Source: Eubacteriaceae bacterium
Lineage (GTDB): Bacteria > Bacillota > Clostridia > Peptostreptococcales > Anaerovoracaceae
Reading direction: 5' to 3'
Assembly: GCA_902362435.1 (NCBI GenBank)
Contig: CABIWW010000024.1
Span: 1 to 18,665 of the forward strand
DNA: 18,665 nucleotides
Part shown: positions 6,624-17,448 of the stretch, in pieces
How positions within the stretch are numbered: position 1 is the stretch's first letter
Layout: the number at the start of each line of letters is the position of its first letter
The notes under the pieces: model-generated
Seen by the model: only the letters and a program-made list of their open reading frames with translations
Database searches by the model: none
Told to the model about the DNA's origin: nothing
Made by a program: the position numbers and the translations under genes

Positions 6624-7280
6624 ATGAAAAGATTAGAAGACCATATGAGCAGTAAAGCTAAGAAGCCGGCAGTAAGAGCTTTTGCAAAACCCGGCAGAGA
6701 CAAGGTTTTTGTCACAGAGACGGTTCACAGCAAGGAAGCTGCGATAAACGCCAAAATGCGTTCGGTGGAGCCAAAGCTTCTGGGGGTGAAACTTGTGAAC
6801 TACAGACAGACAGGAATGCGTAAGGTATGGGTTCCGTGTTATTTCATGATCTATGATTTTAATGTAAAGCGCAATGTGTTTTTCAACAAGTCCAAGGTGT
6901 TCGACAAGAGCGGGACCGTGGGAGTCGTATATGACGCAAATGAAATGCATGCTTCACATTATGACGTTATGACTGATGGAGAAATCCCTATGGAGGAGAT
7001 GTCATTAAGTGCGATGGAAGGAAACATTCTGCCGGATGGCGGCAGTCTCGAACAGATCCTTGAGGATGCGGAGTATTCAATCAGGAGACAGATCCTGTTC
7101 AAGGCATACAAGACGATGGACAGTGAATTAACCAGAGTTAAGCTGGTCAAATTTTACAGAGAAGCATGGGAGCTTGAAATGATGTATAAGGACAGGACCT
7201 ATACAAAATACGCATATCTCGACGACTATGGCGTGACCAATGAGCGTGCGAGAGGGCTCAATACAAGATTGTCCATGTAG
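6624..7280 (+). CDS. Unrecognised 218-residue soluble protein
   Basis: No family recognised. The ATG at 6624 follows GGGAGG with an 8-base gap; the frame is open back to an ATG at 6531, but that start has a poorer context and would add low-complexity sequence. The protein is basic at the N-terminus (several Lys/Arg in the first 35 residues), rich in aromatic residues in the middle, more acidic afterwards and helical at the end. There is no signal peptide, membrane segment or metal-binding cysteine cluster. It sits in operon 2 between the transporter pair and the alcohol dehydrogenase, after a 131-bp gap and 63 bp before the dehydrogenase, so it is probably co-expressed with them. It could be an accessory or regulatory protein; no function is claimed. 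Confidence 0.75.
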   Translation: MKRLEDHMSSKAKKPAVRAFAKPGRDKVFVTETVHSKEAAINAKMRSVEPKLLGVKLVNYRQTGMRKVWVPCYFMIYDFNVKRNVFFNKSKVFDKSGTVGVVYDANEMHASHYDVMTDGEIPMEEMSLSAMEGNILPDGGSLEQILEDAEYSIRRQILFKAYKTMDSELTRVKLVKFYREAWELEMMYKDRTYTKYAYLDDYGVTNERARGLNTRLSM

Positions 7281-7305
7281 ATAAGAGATCCGGCCGGGCC
7301 GGACA
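7281..7305 (+). repeat. GC-rich palindrome before the alcohol dehydrogenase gene
   Basis: TCCGGCC and GGCCGGA flank a single G in this short gap, forming a strong hairpin on RNA. No T tract follows. It may protect or separate the downstream message. Confidence 0.45.
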
Positions 7306-7343
7306 GAAGCAAGCTGGAAAGAGTAACATTAGGAGGTTTTATT

Positions 7344-8498
7344 ATGATTGGTAACTTTGGATTTTTCCTTCCGACTCAGATAATGTTCGGAAGAGGTGTT
7401 GTTAAAGAAGTTGGTGAAGAGATCAAGGCAAGAGGTTTAAAAAAGCCGATGCTGGTAACTGATGCAGGAATAATCAAGATCGGTCTGGCAGACCAGATCA
7501 AGGGGTATATAGAAGAAGCTGGATTCGAATGTATGCTGTTTGATGGCATTGTGCCTAATCCGCGTGACTATGACTGTGACAAAGGTGCAAAGATCGCAGC
7601 TGATGCCGGTGCAGATGTGCTTATCGCCGTGGGTGGAGGAAGCGCTATGGATACTGCAAAGGCGATGGCGACAGTCATGACTAACGGAAAAACGTCAAGA
7701 GACTGGATCGATGTGGAACTGGATGTGCAGAGTGTGCCTGTAATATGCATACCGACGACATGCGGAACAGGAAGTGAAGTTACATTCAATGCAGTTATCA
7801 GCAATACAGAAACACATCTCAAAGGAAATATCTTTGACCCTAAGTGTGCTCCTATACTTGCTCTGGTAGATCCTGACATGATCAATGGCCTGCCTGGTTC
7901 ACTGATTTCATCAACTGGTATAGATGCACTTACACATGCTGTTGAAGCATACGTTTCGACAGTTGCTACACCAATGACAGATGCTATCGCTATCTATGCT
8001 GTAAAGCTGATAGGTGAAAATATAGTAAAGGCTGCAAATGACAGAGATGCAGATGCTATGGAAGCTGTTATGCTTGCATCGATGATGGCAGGCGTTGCTT
8101 TCGGAAATGCTGACACAGCTGCTGTACACTGTATCGCTGAATGCTTCGGCGGATTCTATGATATACCGCATGGTGTAACGAATTCGATGTTCCTTGCAGA
8201 TGTAAGTGAATTCAGTATCCCTGGAAACCCTAAGAAATATGCAGATGTTGCAGAAGCTCTGGGCGTTGATACAGACGGCAAGACAGACGAGGAAGCTGCT
8301 CTGGCAGGAGTACAGGTAATAAGAGATATATGCAAAGAGCTCAATATACCGAAGCTCAGCTCATTTGAAGTGATAGATCCTAAGGATTTCGAGTATCTTG
8401 CAGAAGCTTCATCGAAGCATGTATGCAATCCTTCGAACCCTATCGAAGCTACGAAAGAACAGTACCTTGAGATTTTCAAAAAGGTATATAATGCATAA
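7344..8498 (+). CDS. Iron-type (group III) alcohol dehydrogenase
   Basis: 384 residues; AGGAGG seven bases before the ATG. NAD(P)-linked alcohol/aldehyde interconversion. The dinucleotide-binding GGGSAMDTAK is near residues 97-106, followed by the PTTCGTGSEVT segment. The four metal ligands of the family align to Asp194, His198, His262 and His276, so the metal site looks intact. The second His of the usual HxxxH motif (His267 in FucO, next to the nicotinamide and substrate) is replaced by Glu266 (VHCIAECFGG). That residue lies in the active site, so specificity may be unusual; a positively charged amino substrate is one idea. Last gene of operon 2. Together with the acylating aldehyde dehydrogenase of operon 1 it can link an alcohol to a CoA thioester. 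Confidence 0.9.
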   Translation: MIGNFGFFLPTQIMFGRGVVKEVGEEIKARGLKKPMLVTDAGIIKIGLADQIKGYIEEAGFECMLFDGIVPNPRDYDCDKGAKIAADAGADVLIAVGGGSAMDTAKAMATVMTNGKTSRDWIDVELDVQSVPVICIPTTCGTGSEVTFNAVISNTETHLKGNIFDPKCAPILALVDPDMINGLPGSLISSTGIDALTHAVEAYVSTVATPMTDAIAIYAVKLIGENIVKAANDRDADAMEAVMLASMMAGVAFGNADTAAVHCIAECFGGFYDIPHGVTNSMFLADVSEFSIPGNPKKYADVAEALGVDTDGKTDEEAALAGVQVIRDICKELNIPKLSSFEVIDPKDFEYLAEASSKHVCNPSNPIEATKEQYLEIFKKVYNA

Positions 8499-8553
8499 GG
8501 AACCTGCAACAAAACTTGTTAATGATAACCTTGATGTGGATTTATGCTCGTAG

Positions 8554-8630
8554 ATCCCGCAGAACGGGGCTGCAGTGCGGAAAGTCTGGTTTGACCAGAC
8601 ACCGGGCTGCGGCTCTGTTTTGTTTTTTGT
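8554..8630 (+). terminator. Probable terminator of operon 2
   Basis: CCGCAG (8556-8561) can pair with CTGCGG (8607-8612) around an inner hairpin GTCTGGT-TTG-ACCAGAC (8584-8600). A TGTTTTGTTTTTT tract follows. The folded shape is more complex than a simple terminator, but the T-rich end fits. Confidence 0.5.
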
Positions 8631-8670
8631 AAAAGAGAACTGCAGCTTTGCACCGGGATTCCGGTTATAC

Positions 8671-8702
8671 GAAAACAGCACCGCTGTGATCGACGGTGCT
8701 GT
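8671..8702 (-). terminator. Terminator of the zinc-ribbon/TPR gene
   Basis: ACAGCACCG (8675-8683) and CGGTGCTGT (8694-8702) form a perfect 9-bp stem. On the minus strand it is followed by TTTTCG, and it begins 14 bases after the stop codon. Confidence 0.75.
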
Positions 8703-8715
8703 GGATTTTATCATA

Positions 8716-10551
8716 TCAGTGTTCGAATGTGACTGTGTCACTGCCGAGCAGTTCATTAGTGCTTCTGTCGTAGAGCTTGAATGTGAGTTTGCCTTCTTTT
8801 CCGAATATCGGCATCGGATACTGGAATCTGGCTGTTATCACTGATCCGCTTTTCCATGTGGAGTCGAGATCGAATATCTGGCTCTGGCCGCCCGGCCATG
8901 TGACTTCGTAGTAAAGCATGATCTGTTCGGACGGCTCTCCGCCGCTGAGTGTAGCGTGGAAATAAACCGTATCTTTTCTGCTGACTGTGCTGACATCCGA
9001 GGAATTGTCATCTTCAGAAGTATTGGCAACGATAGATACATGCCATGCATAGTATTCATCGTATATTTCCTGTATGCCGGAGTATTTTACCGCCATCAGG
9101 TCTGACATGTATTCTTCGACTTTTGCTGTTCTGTCATCCTTGTATGCTTTCACATAAGTGAACTTGGTCAGGTTGATCTTTGCCTGTACGTCTTCGTTAT
9201 CCTTGAGATCGGCTGCAACATAGTATGTGCTGAGTGCCTTTTCGTATTCACCGTTGTTCAGGTGCTGGTCGCCGATCGCTATGTAGCAGTTCCATATCTT
9301 GTCGTGAAGCGACTGGTCGTCTTTAAGGTCGATCGCTATGTTGTAGGTATCTATCGCCTTGTTGTATTCTCCTTCTTTGAAATACCGGTCAGCCATGCTG
9401 CAGTAGCATTCCCATATGAGTTCCTTGCAGTTCTTATAGTCGCCCAGGGCTTTGTATTTTTCGATAGCCTTTTCATACTTGCCTTTTGCCTGAAGCTGCT
9501 GTGCATCCTGATACTGCATCGCCGGTGCGGCCATATAATAATAGATGGCGGTCCCGCAGCCGCCTATAAGTATCATACATGCGACTATAGCGATGATTAT
9601 CTTGGCCCTGAAGCTTAATCGTTTTTTATCGTCAGGCTTTGCAGGTGCTTTTTTCTTTTGCGCAGGAACGGGTACTATAGCATTTGCTTCTGACTGCTGT
9701 TTATTGTCGTTCGATGCAGCTGCTGAAGGTGGTGAAGCGGGTTCATCGGTTTCCGTAATTTCACTGCCGGCATCACTGTCGCCGGCTGTGTCACTGCTGT
9801 TGTCATTTTCATCGTGATCAGCGGTATCGATCATTTCGGCATCACTGCTTTCAGCTGTATCCTCATTTTCTGCAGCTCCTTCAGATGGATCATATGTATT
9901 TACTGTGACCTCATCCTGCTCTTCCGGCAGATCGTTCTCTTCTGCCGATGAGTCGTCGGTTTCTATAGGAACTACGGTCAAGCCGTCATCGCCGGCAGCT
10001 TCACGCTGTCTGCGGCGGTTTTCCTTGTCGGCCTGCTGCCTTTCTTCCTGATCGATCTTTTCCTTTGCAGCCTTGCTGAGTTTTTTGTTCAGCTTGCCGG
10101 GTGCTCCGGCAGGCTTGTGCAGTATGAACAGCGATCTGAGAAGCTCTCTTTCAAGGCCGCAGCTTTTACAGCGATCTCCTTTATTGATATGACCGCAGCT
10201 GCACGACCAGTAGTCTCCGAATTCTTCAAACCAGTATTTCGGCTTGGTAGGTGCTGATGCGAACTGTTCGATGATATCTTCGTAAATATCGTCATCAGGA
10301 GTGAGGGGGCGTGGCTCATAAACCTGAGTCACTTTCTCGTCGGATGCTTTGTTCTGGGCATCAGCGAGGTCTTTCAGATCTACGGCTTTACGCGTTTCCT
10401 TACTGCTGATATCGCTGTCTTTCTGCTGATCTCCGGAGTCATCATCCGGGATGGCGCTGGCCTCAGCATCATCTTCGGTTTCCGGGGAAAGCAGTATCAG
10501 AGTTCTTGTATCAAATTCCTTTTCGTGTTTCCATCCCTTGATCTTTTTCAA
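8716..10551 (-). CDS. Zinc-ribbon, single-pass membrane TPR protein
   Basis: 611 residues from a TTG start at 10551, supported by AGGGAG nine bases upstream. Order: acidic disordered N-terminus; zinc ribbon at about 115-132 with Cys117, Cys119, Cys128 and Cys131 after a Trp (RanBP2-like spacing but a one-residue gap in the first pair); a long low-complexity Asp/Glu/Ser region (about 165-310); one membrane helix (about 316-338); three or so TPR repeats (about 345-460) of the A-x-x-x-x-x-G-x-Y-x-x-A-I/L type; and a C-terminal beta-rich domain. Without a signal peptide the zinc ribbon should be cytoplasmic and the TPRs outside, so it may scaffold envelope proteins. Clostridia have many such proteins of unknown role. 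Single gene; a tandem repeat array lies upstream. Confidence 0.8.
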   Translation of the reverse strand: MKKIKGWKHEKEFDTRTLILLSPETEDDAEASAIPDDDSGDQQKDSDISSKETRKAVDLKDLADAQNKASDEKVTQVYEPRPLTPDDDIYEDIIEQFASAPTKPKYWFEEFGDYWSCSCGHINKGDRCKSCGLERELLRSLFILHKPAGAPGKLNKKLSKAAKEKIDQEERQQADKENRRRQREAAGDDGLTVVPIETDDSSAEENDLPEEQDEVTVNTYDPSEGAAENEDTAESSDAEMIDTADHDENDNSSDTAGDSDAGSEITETDEPASPPSAAASNDNKQQSEANAIVPVPAQKKKAPAKPDDKKRLSFRAKIIIAIVACMILIGGCGTAIYYYMAAPAMQYQDAQQLQAKGKYEKAIEKYKALGDYKNCKELIWECYCSMADRYFKEGEYNKAIDTYNIAIDLKDDQSLHDKIWNCYIAIGDQHLNNGEYEKALSTYYVAADLKDNEDVQAKINLTKFTYVKAYKDDRTAKVEEYMSDLMAVKYSGIQEIYDEYYAWHVSIVANTSEDDNSSDVSTVSRKDTVYFHATLSGGEPSEQIMLYYEVTWPGGQSQIFDLDSTWKSGSVITARFQYPMPIFGKEGKLTFKLYDRSTNELLGSDTVTFEH

Positions 10552-10587
10552 CGTTTAGTGCTCCCTAAATTATCAAATATATCTATA

Positions 10588-10972
10588 GCAGACAAGCTTG
10601 TCGCAGTCTGCTTCAATAATTCCTACCTTACGGCAACGCCGTTACAATCAATGGAATTATTATAGCATGCAAGCTTGTCGCAGCATGCTTCAATGAACGC
10701 AACATTGCGGCAACGCCGTATATTATCATAGCGAAATTATAACATGCAAGCTTGTCGCAGCATGTTTCAATGAACGCATCATTGCGGCAACGCCGTATAT
10801 TATCATAGCGAAATTATAACATGCAAGCTTGTCGCAGCATGTTTCAATGAACGCATCATTGCGGCAACGCCGCATATTATCATAGCGAAATTATAGCATG
10901 CAAGCTTGTCGCAGCATGCTTCAATGAACGCAACATTGCGGCAACGCCGTATATTATCATAGCGTTCATTAT
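10588..10972. repeat. Five tandem 77-bp repeats with covarying hairpins
   Basis: Unit starts are 10588, 10665, 10742, 10819 and 10896, exactly 77 bp apart. Each unit can form hairpin 1: a 7-bp stem around an invariant 12-base loop. The arms are AGCAGAC/GTCTGCT in unit 1, AGCATGC/GCATGCT in units 2 and 5, and AACATGC/GCATGTT in units 3 and 4, so three base pairs change in compensation while the loop stays fixed. Each unit also has CGGC-AAC-GCCG. In units 1 and 5 this is enclosed by perfect 9-bp arms of different sequence (AATAATTCC/GGAATTATT and AATGAACGC/GCGTTCATT); in units 2-4 these arms are partly broken. Read as minus-strand sequence each unit boundary contains TATAAT-like bases. Not CRISPR, since the whole unit repeats. 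Function unknown. Confidence 0.85.
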
Positions 10973-10995
10973 AACAGCAAATCGCCATTATAACA
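10967..10995. repeat. Short direct repeat CATTATAACA
   Basis: CATTATAACA occurs at 10967-10976 and 10986-10995, 19 bp apart, directly after the 77-bp array. The first copy overlaps the end of the last unit, suggesting a decayed extension of the array. Confidence 0.55.
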
Positions 10996-11002
10996 AGCGT
11001 TA

Positions 11003-11077
11003 GCGGGGCAGAAATGTGCTGTTGCTGGCGCGCCGGAAATGTGTTGCACAGCGGAGCAGAAATGTGCTGTTGTGCAG
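11003..11077. repeat. Three short GC-rich repeats
   Basis: Three units of 23-27 bases (11003-11027, 11028-11050, 11051-11077) share GC-rich starts, GAAATGTG and a following TGTTG or GTTGC. The first and third are nearly identical; the middle one is diverged. They are unrelated to the 77-bp units. A minus-strand open frame runs through them but lacks a convincing start. Confidence 0.65.
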
Positions 11078-11180
11078 GCGTAAAAAAGCGCATGGCGACA
11101 TCATGGAAAACTATGGAAGACTTATAATAAATGGCGTATAGACATAACAAAATATGATAGTTCCCATAACATGAGACAAG

Positions 11181-11209
11181 TTGCTTTATTACAGCAAAAT
11201 TGTTATAAT
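11181..11209 (+). promoter_or_regulatory. Possible housekeeping promoter upstream of nifJ
   Basis: TTGCTT (11181-11186), a 17-base gap and TATAAT (11204-11209) preceded by TGT, an extended -10. If used, the nifJ leader would be about 270 nt and transcripts would cross the sigma-54 promoter. Confidence 0.4.
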
Positions 11210-11331
11210 TGTCAGAGAAAAATACAGCTCAAAAAGTGTTCTGTATGCAGAATGCAGACTTTACTAAATACTTACATTTATATTGAAATTTCAACGATTA
11301 TAAAGTTTTACATGTATATTGTATAATTTTA

Positions 11332-11367
11332 TGTACACGGTTGACAAAGATGCTTTGTTGATGTACA
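11332..11367. promoter_or_regulatory. Nested dyad, candidate activator site of nifJ
   Basis: TGTACA (11332-11337) and TGTACA (11362-11367), each self-complementary, flank ACAAAG-ATG-CTTTGT (11344-11358). The centre is about 85 bp upstream of the start expected from the sigma-54 promoter at 11409, an ordinary enhancer distance. It does not match GTTSC-N6-GNAAC, so a different activator is implied. Confidence 0.5.
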
Positions 11368-11408
11368 GTTTATAGTAGTATGCTGTATTTTGAAGAATTG
11401 ATTACTTA

Positions 11409-11423
11409 TGGCATAAAAGTTGC
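11409..11423 (+). promoter_or_regulatory. Sigma-54 (RpoN) promoter P3 of nifJ
   Basis: TGGCATAAAAGTTGC has the invariant GG (11410-11411) and GC (11422-11423) exactly 10 bases apart and fits the -24/-12 consensus. Start expected near 11435, about 50 nt before the ATG at 11486. The 934-bp gap 10552-11485 otherwise holds the repeats and control sites listed; no convincing gene is present. Confidence 0.8.
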
Positions 11424-11473
11424 GTGCTATAGAATCGAATCAATAGTTGTGCAGAAAATATACACATAATTAA

Positions 11474-15028
<3,555 letters not shown>

Positions 15029-15041
15029 AATAAACTGAAAT

Positions 15042-15080
15042 AAAAAGACGATCTGAACATCAAGGACAGATCGTCTTTTT
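15042..15080. terminator. Bidirectional terminator between nifJ and hypF
   Basis: AAAAAGACGATCTG (15042-15055) and its exact complement (15067-15080) form a 14-bp stem with T5 on the 3' side of either strand. It ends nifJ from the left and the hyp operon from the right. Confidence 0.93.
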
Positions 15081-15105
15081 CATGCTTGCATATAGAATCA
15101 GGCTT

Positions 15106-17448
15106 TTATGTCAGGCGCAGTCTGTGCATGGCGATATATGCCTGCCCTAGAGCGATGCCACCGTCGTTAGGGCTGACGGAAATATTGTAGTACGGCGAGA
15201 AGCCGCGGCTTCTGAGCTTTTTCAGCACACCTTCCATCAGTATCTTGTTCTGGAATGTACCGCCTGTGAGCGCGACCTGTGAAGCGCCGCTTTCATCGCG
15301 TATCGTCATGCACTGGTCGATTATCATATCGATGACGGACTGGTGGAATGCGAGCGCGAGATCGGAGGCAGGGTCTGCCCCCGGGTGTTTCTGTGCAAAT
15401 GCGGCAGCATCTTCGAGCATAATCGCACACTGCCCCTCGTAATCGTTGTGATCTTTGATACCGAGCAGCGACGAGACACCATCAAACAGCCGTCCCATGC
15501 TGGAGCTTTTGACCGTATTGATGCCGGATCTGAGAGCAGCAGTGACGAGCTTTGCATCAGGCATGGATAACAGGCGTTCTCTGCCGTATGCGATGATATC
15601 GGAAATGTCGACAGCGATCTCTCTCGAGCCTTCGATGTCAGCTCCGGGTGGATCGGCAGACATATAGCCGTTTTCAAATGCATGTATATAGCTGAGAGCC
15701 GAGCGGCGCGCATCCTTTACAGAAGCATCACCGCCTATCATATCGATATATTTCAAATGTGACATCCGCTTTGTATCCCCGTTTTCGCACAGAAAGAATT
15801 CGCCTCCCCATATATGATCGTCTGTGCCGTAGCCGGTGCCGTCGAAGCTGACTCCGATCACTTTGCCTTTCAGATCGTTTTCTGCCATCACGGAAGCCAC
15901 GTGGGCATGGTGATGCTGCACCTTTATGAGAGGAAGACCGTTTTCCGCAGCATATTTCTCCGCAAACACAGTGGTGTAATAGAGTGGATGCATGTCGCAG
16001 ACGACAGCTTCAGGGCGTACCCTGAAAAGCTCTTTGAGGCGCGATACATTGTTTTCGTAAAGCTGCTGGTTTTCGACTGTATCCATGTCTCCGAAAAACT
16101 GGCTGATGTATGTGAACGGTCCTTTTGTCAGTGCAAACGAATTCTTGAGCTGGCTGCCGGCAGCGAATATCATGGTTTTGCCGGACGGTGCAGAGTCGAT
16201 GTAAAGCGGCACAGGCACGTATCCTTTAGAACGTCTGATCATCTGTGGCTGATCGTCGATCACGCGCACTACGGAGTCGTCTGCGCGCACTCTGATTTGT
16301 CTGGTATTGTATATCATGCCGTCGATGAGCGGATTTGCTGCCATCATTGCCTCCATTTCGGATTCGTCCTTTATCATCGGCATATCCGAAAGGTTCGCAC
16401 TCGTGAATATCAATGGGCTTATCCTGTCGAGCAGCATGTACTGTGCCGCAAAGCTGGGCAGGAAACTGCCGATGAAGCGGCTCCTGCGGATCTCATCGTA
16501 CGGGAGATCTCTGTGCTCGAGCAGGATTATAGGGCGCGCTGAAGAATTCAGCAGCTTTTCCTCCGTATCATTCACGAAGCAGAATTCTTTTATCTGGTCT
16601 GTATCTCTGAACATCACTGCAAAAGGCTTGGCTTCGCGGTTCTTTATCTTTCTGAGTCTTGTCACAGCTTCGTCGTTCAGCGGGTCTGCCAGCAGGTTGT
16701 AACCGCCGACGCTTTTGAATGCTATGACGCCTCCGCTCCGCAGTATTTCCGCGGCATGATCGAGCACGGCTGCATCGCGTCGTATATGTGCCGCTTTGCA
16801 TGAGGCTGAAGAAAAATCCCCGGATCCTGAAATTTGATCGATGCCTGAATCAGGAGCATGATGCTGATTTTCTTTCCAGATGAGCTGAGGTCCGCATTCA
16901 TGACAGGAAATTGTCTGTGCGTGATATCTTCGGTCATTGAGTGCGGTATACTGGCTCTCACAGAAACTGCACATAGGAAAATCCACCATAGAAGTGTTCT
17001 CCCTGTCGTAAGGTATCCTGTCTATGATGGTGTATCTTGGGCCGCATACCATGCAGCTTATGAAAGGATGCCGGTATCGCGGGTTTTCACTGTCATAAAG
17101 CTCCTGCAGACAGTCCGGGCATATCGCCAGATCTGAAGGGAGCATGGCGGCTTCGTCATCACCGGCGCCGCTTTTGATGATCGTAAAAGAATCGAATTCC
17201 CTGTAAGAGACGGATTCCCGCTTTATATGGACTATTTCAGCGGGAACCGGTTTATTCTTTATCAGTGTGTCTATGAATTCAGTGATCCGAAGGGGGGTAT
17301 CGGTGACAGTTATCTCTACCAGGCCTCCGATGTTGAGGACCTGCCCCTTCATGCCGAGCTGTGCGGCTGTTTTTGCGACGTATGGACGGAATCCTACTCC
17401 CTGGACTATTCCCCAGAGTTTAATTCTTTCGCTTTGTTCTGCAGCCAC
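15106..17448 (-). CDS. hypF: Carbamoyltransferase HypF, [NiFe]-hydrogenase maturation
   Basis: 780 residues, full length for the family. HypF uses carbamoyl phosphate and ATP to load the carbamoyl group onto HypE, the source of the cyanide ligands of the hydrogenase iron. Order: acylphosphatase-like domain (GIVQGVGFRPYV, Arg21 and Asn39), two zinc-finger modules with Cys pairs 110/113, 132/135, 160/163 and 182/185, YrdC-like adenylation domain (about 205-390, with KNREAKPFAVM), and Kae1-like C-terminal domain (HHHAH and FDGTGYG motifs). The start is GTG at 17448, with GGAGG seven bases upstream. This start lies inside hypB, giving a 43-bp overlap, so translation is probably coupled. Last gene of the operon; a bidirectional terminator follows. 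Confidence 0.95.
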   Translation of the reverse strand: MAAEQSERIKLWGIVQGVGFRPYVAKTAAQLGMKGQVLNIGGLVEITVTDTPLRITEFIDTLIKNKPVPAEIVHIKRESVSYREFDSFTIIKSGAGDDEAAMLPSDLAICPDCLQELYDSENPRYRHPFISCMVCGPRYTIIDRIPYDRENTSMVDFPMCSFCESQYTALNDRRYHAQTISCHECGPQLIWKENQHHAPDSGIDQISGSGDFSSASCKAAHIRRDAAVLDHAAEILRSGGVIAFKSVGGYNLLADPLNDEAVTRLRKIKNREAKPFAVMFRDTDQIKEFCFVNDTEEKLLNSSARPIILLEHRDLPYDEIRRSRFIGSFLPSFAAQYMLLDRISPLIFTSANLSDMPMIKDESEMEAMMAANPLIDGMIYNTRQIRVRADDSVVRVIDDQPQMIRRSKGYVPVPLYIDSAPSGKTMIFAAGSQLKNSFALTKGPFTYISQFFGDMDTVENQQLYENNVSRLKELFRVRPEAVVCDMHPLYYTTVFAEKYAAENGLPLIKVQHHHAHVASVMAENDLKGKVIGVSFDGTGYGTDDHIWGGEFFLCENGDTKRMSHLKYIDMIGGDASVKDARRSALSYIHAFENGYMSADPPGADIEGSREIAVDISDIIAYGRERLLSMPDAKLVTAALRSGINTVKSSSMGRLFDGVSSLLGIKDHNDYEGQCAIMLEDAAAFAQKHPGADPASDLALAFHQSVIDMIIDQCMTIRDESGASQVALTGGTFQNKILMEGVLKKLRSRGFSPYYNISVSPNDGGIALGQAYIAMHRLRLT

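Noticed and set aside
10695..10945. GCAAC elements in the 77-bp array as more activator sites
   Set aside because: They occur as direct repeats (GCAAC-N6-GCAAC) in units 2 and 5, not as GTTGC-N6-GCAAC inverted repeats, and no sigma-54 promoter is nearby on either strand.
10588..10972. CRISPR array or tRNA cluster (unit length of 77)
   Set aside because: The entire 77-bp unit repeats with no unique spacers. The units lack the T-loop GTTCRA sequence, a CCA-side acceptor stem and any anticodon-arm geometry.
10803..11150. Minus-strand open frame of 115 residues through the repeats
   Set aside because: It is composed of translated repeats, with no ribosome-binding site and no family features.
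11180..11198. GTTGC ... GCAAA near nifJ as a copy of the activator site
   Set aside because: The gap is 9 bases instead of 6, and it lies about 245 bp upstream of the predicted start.
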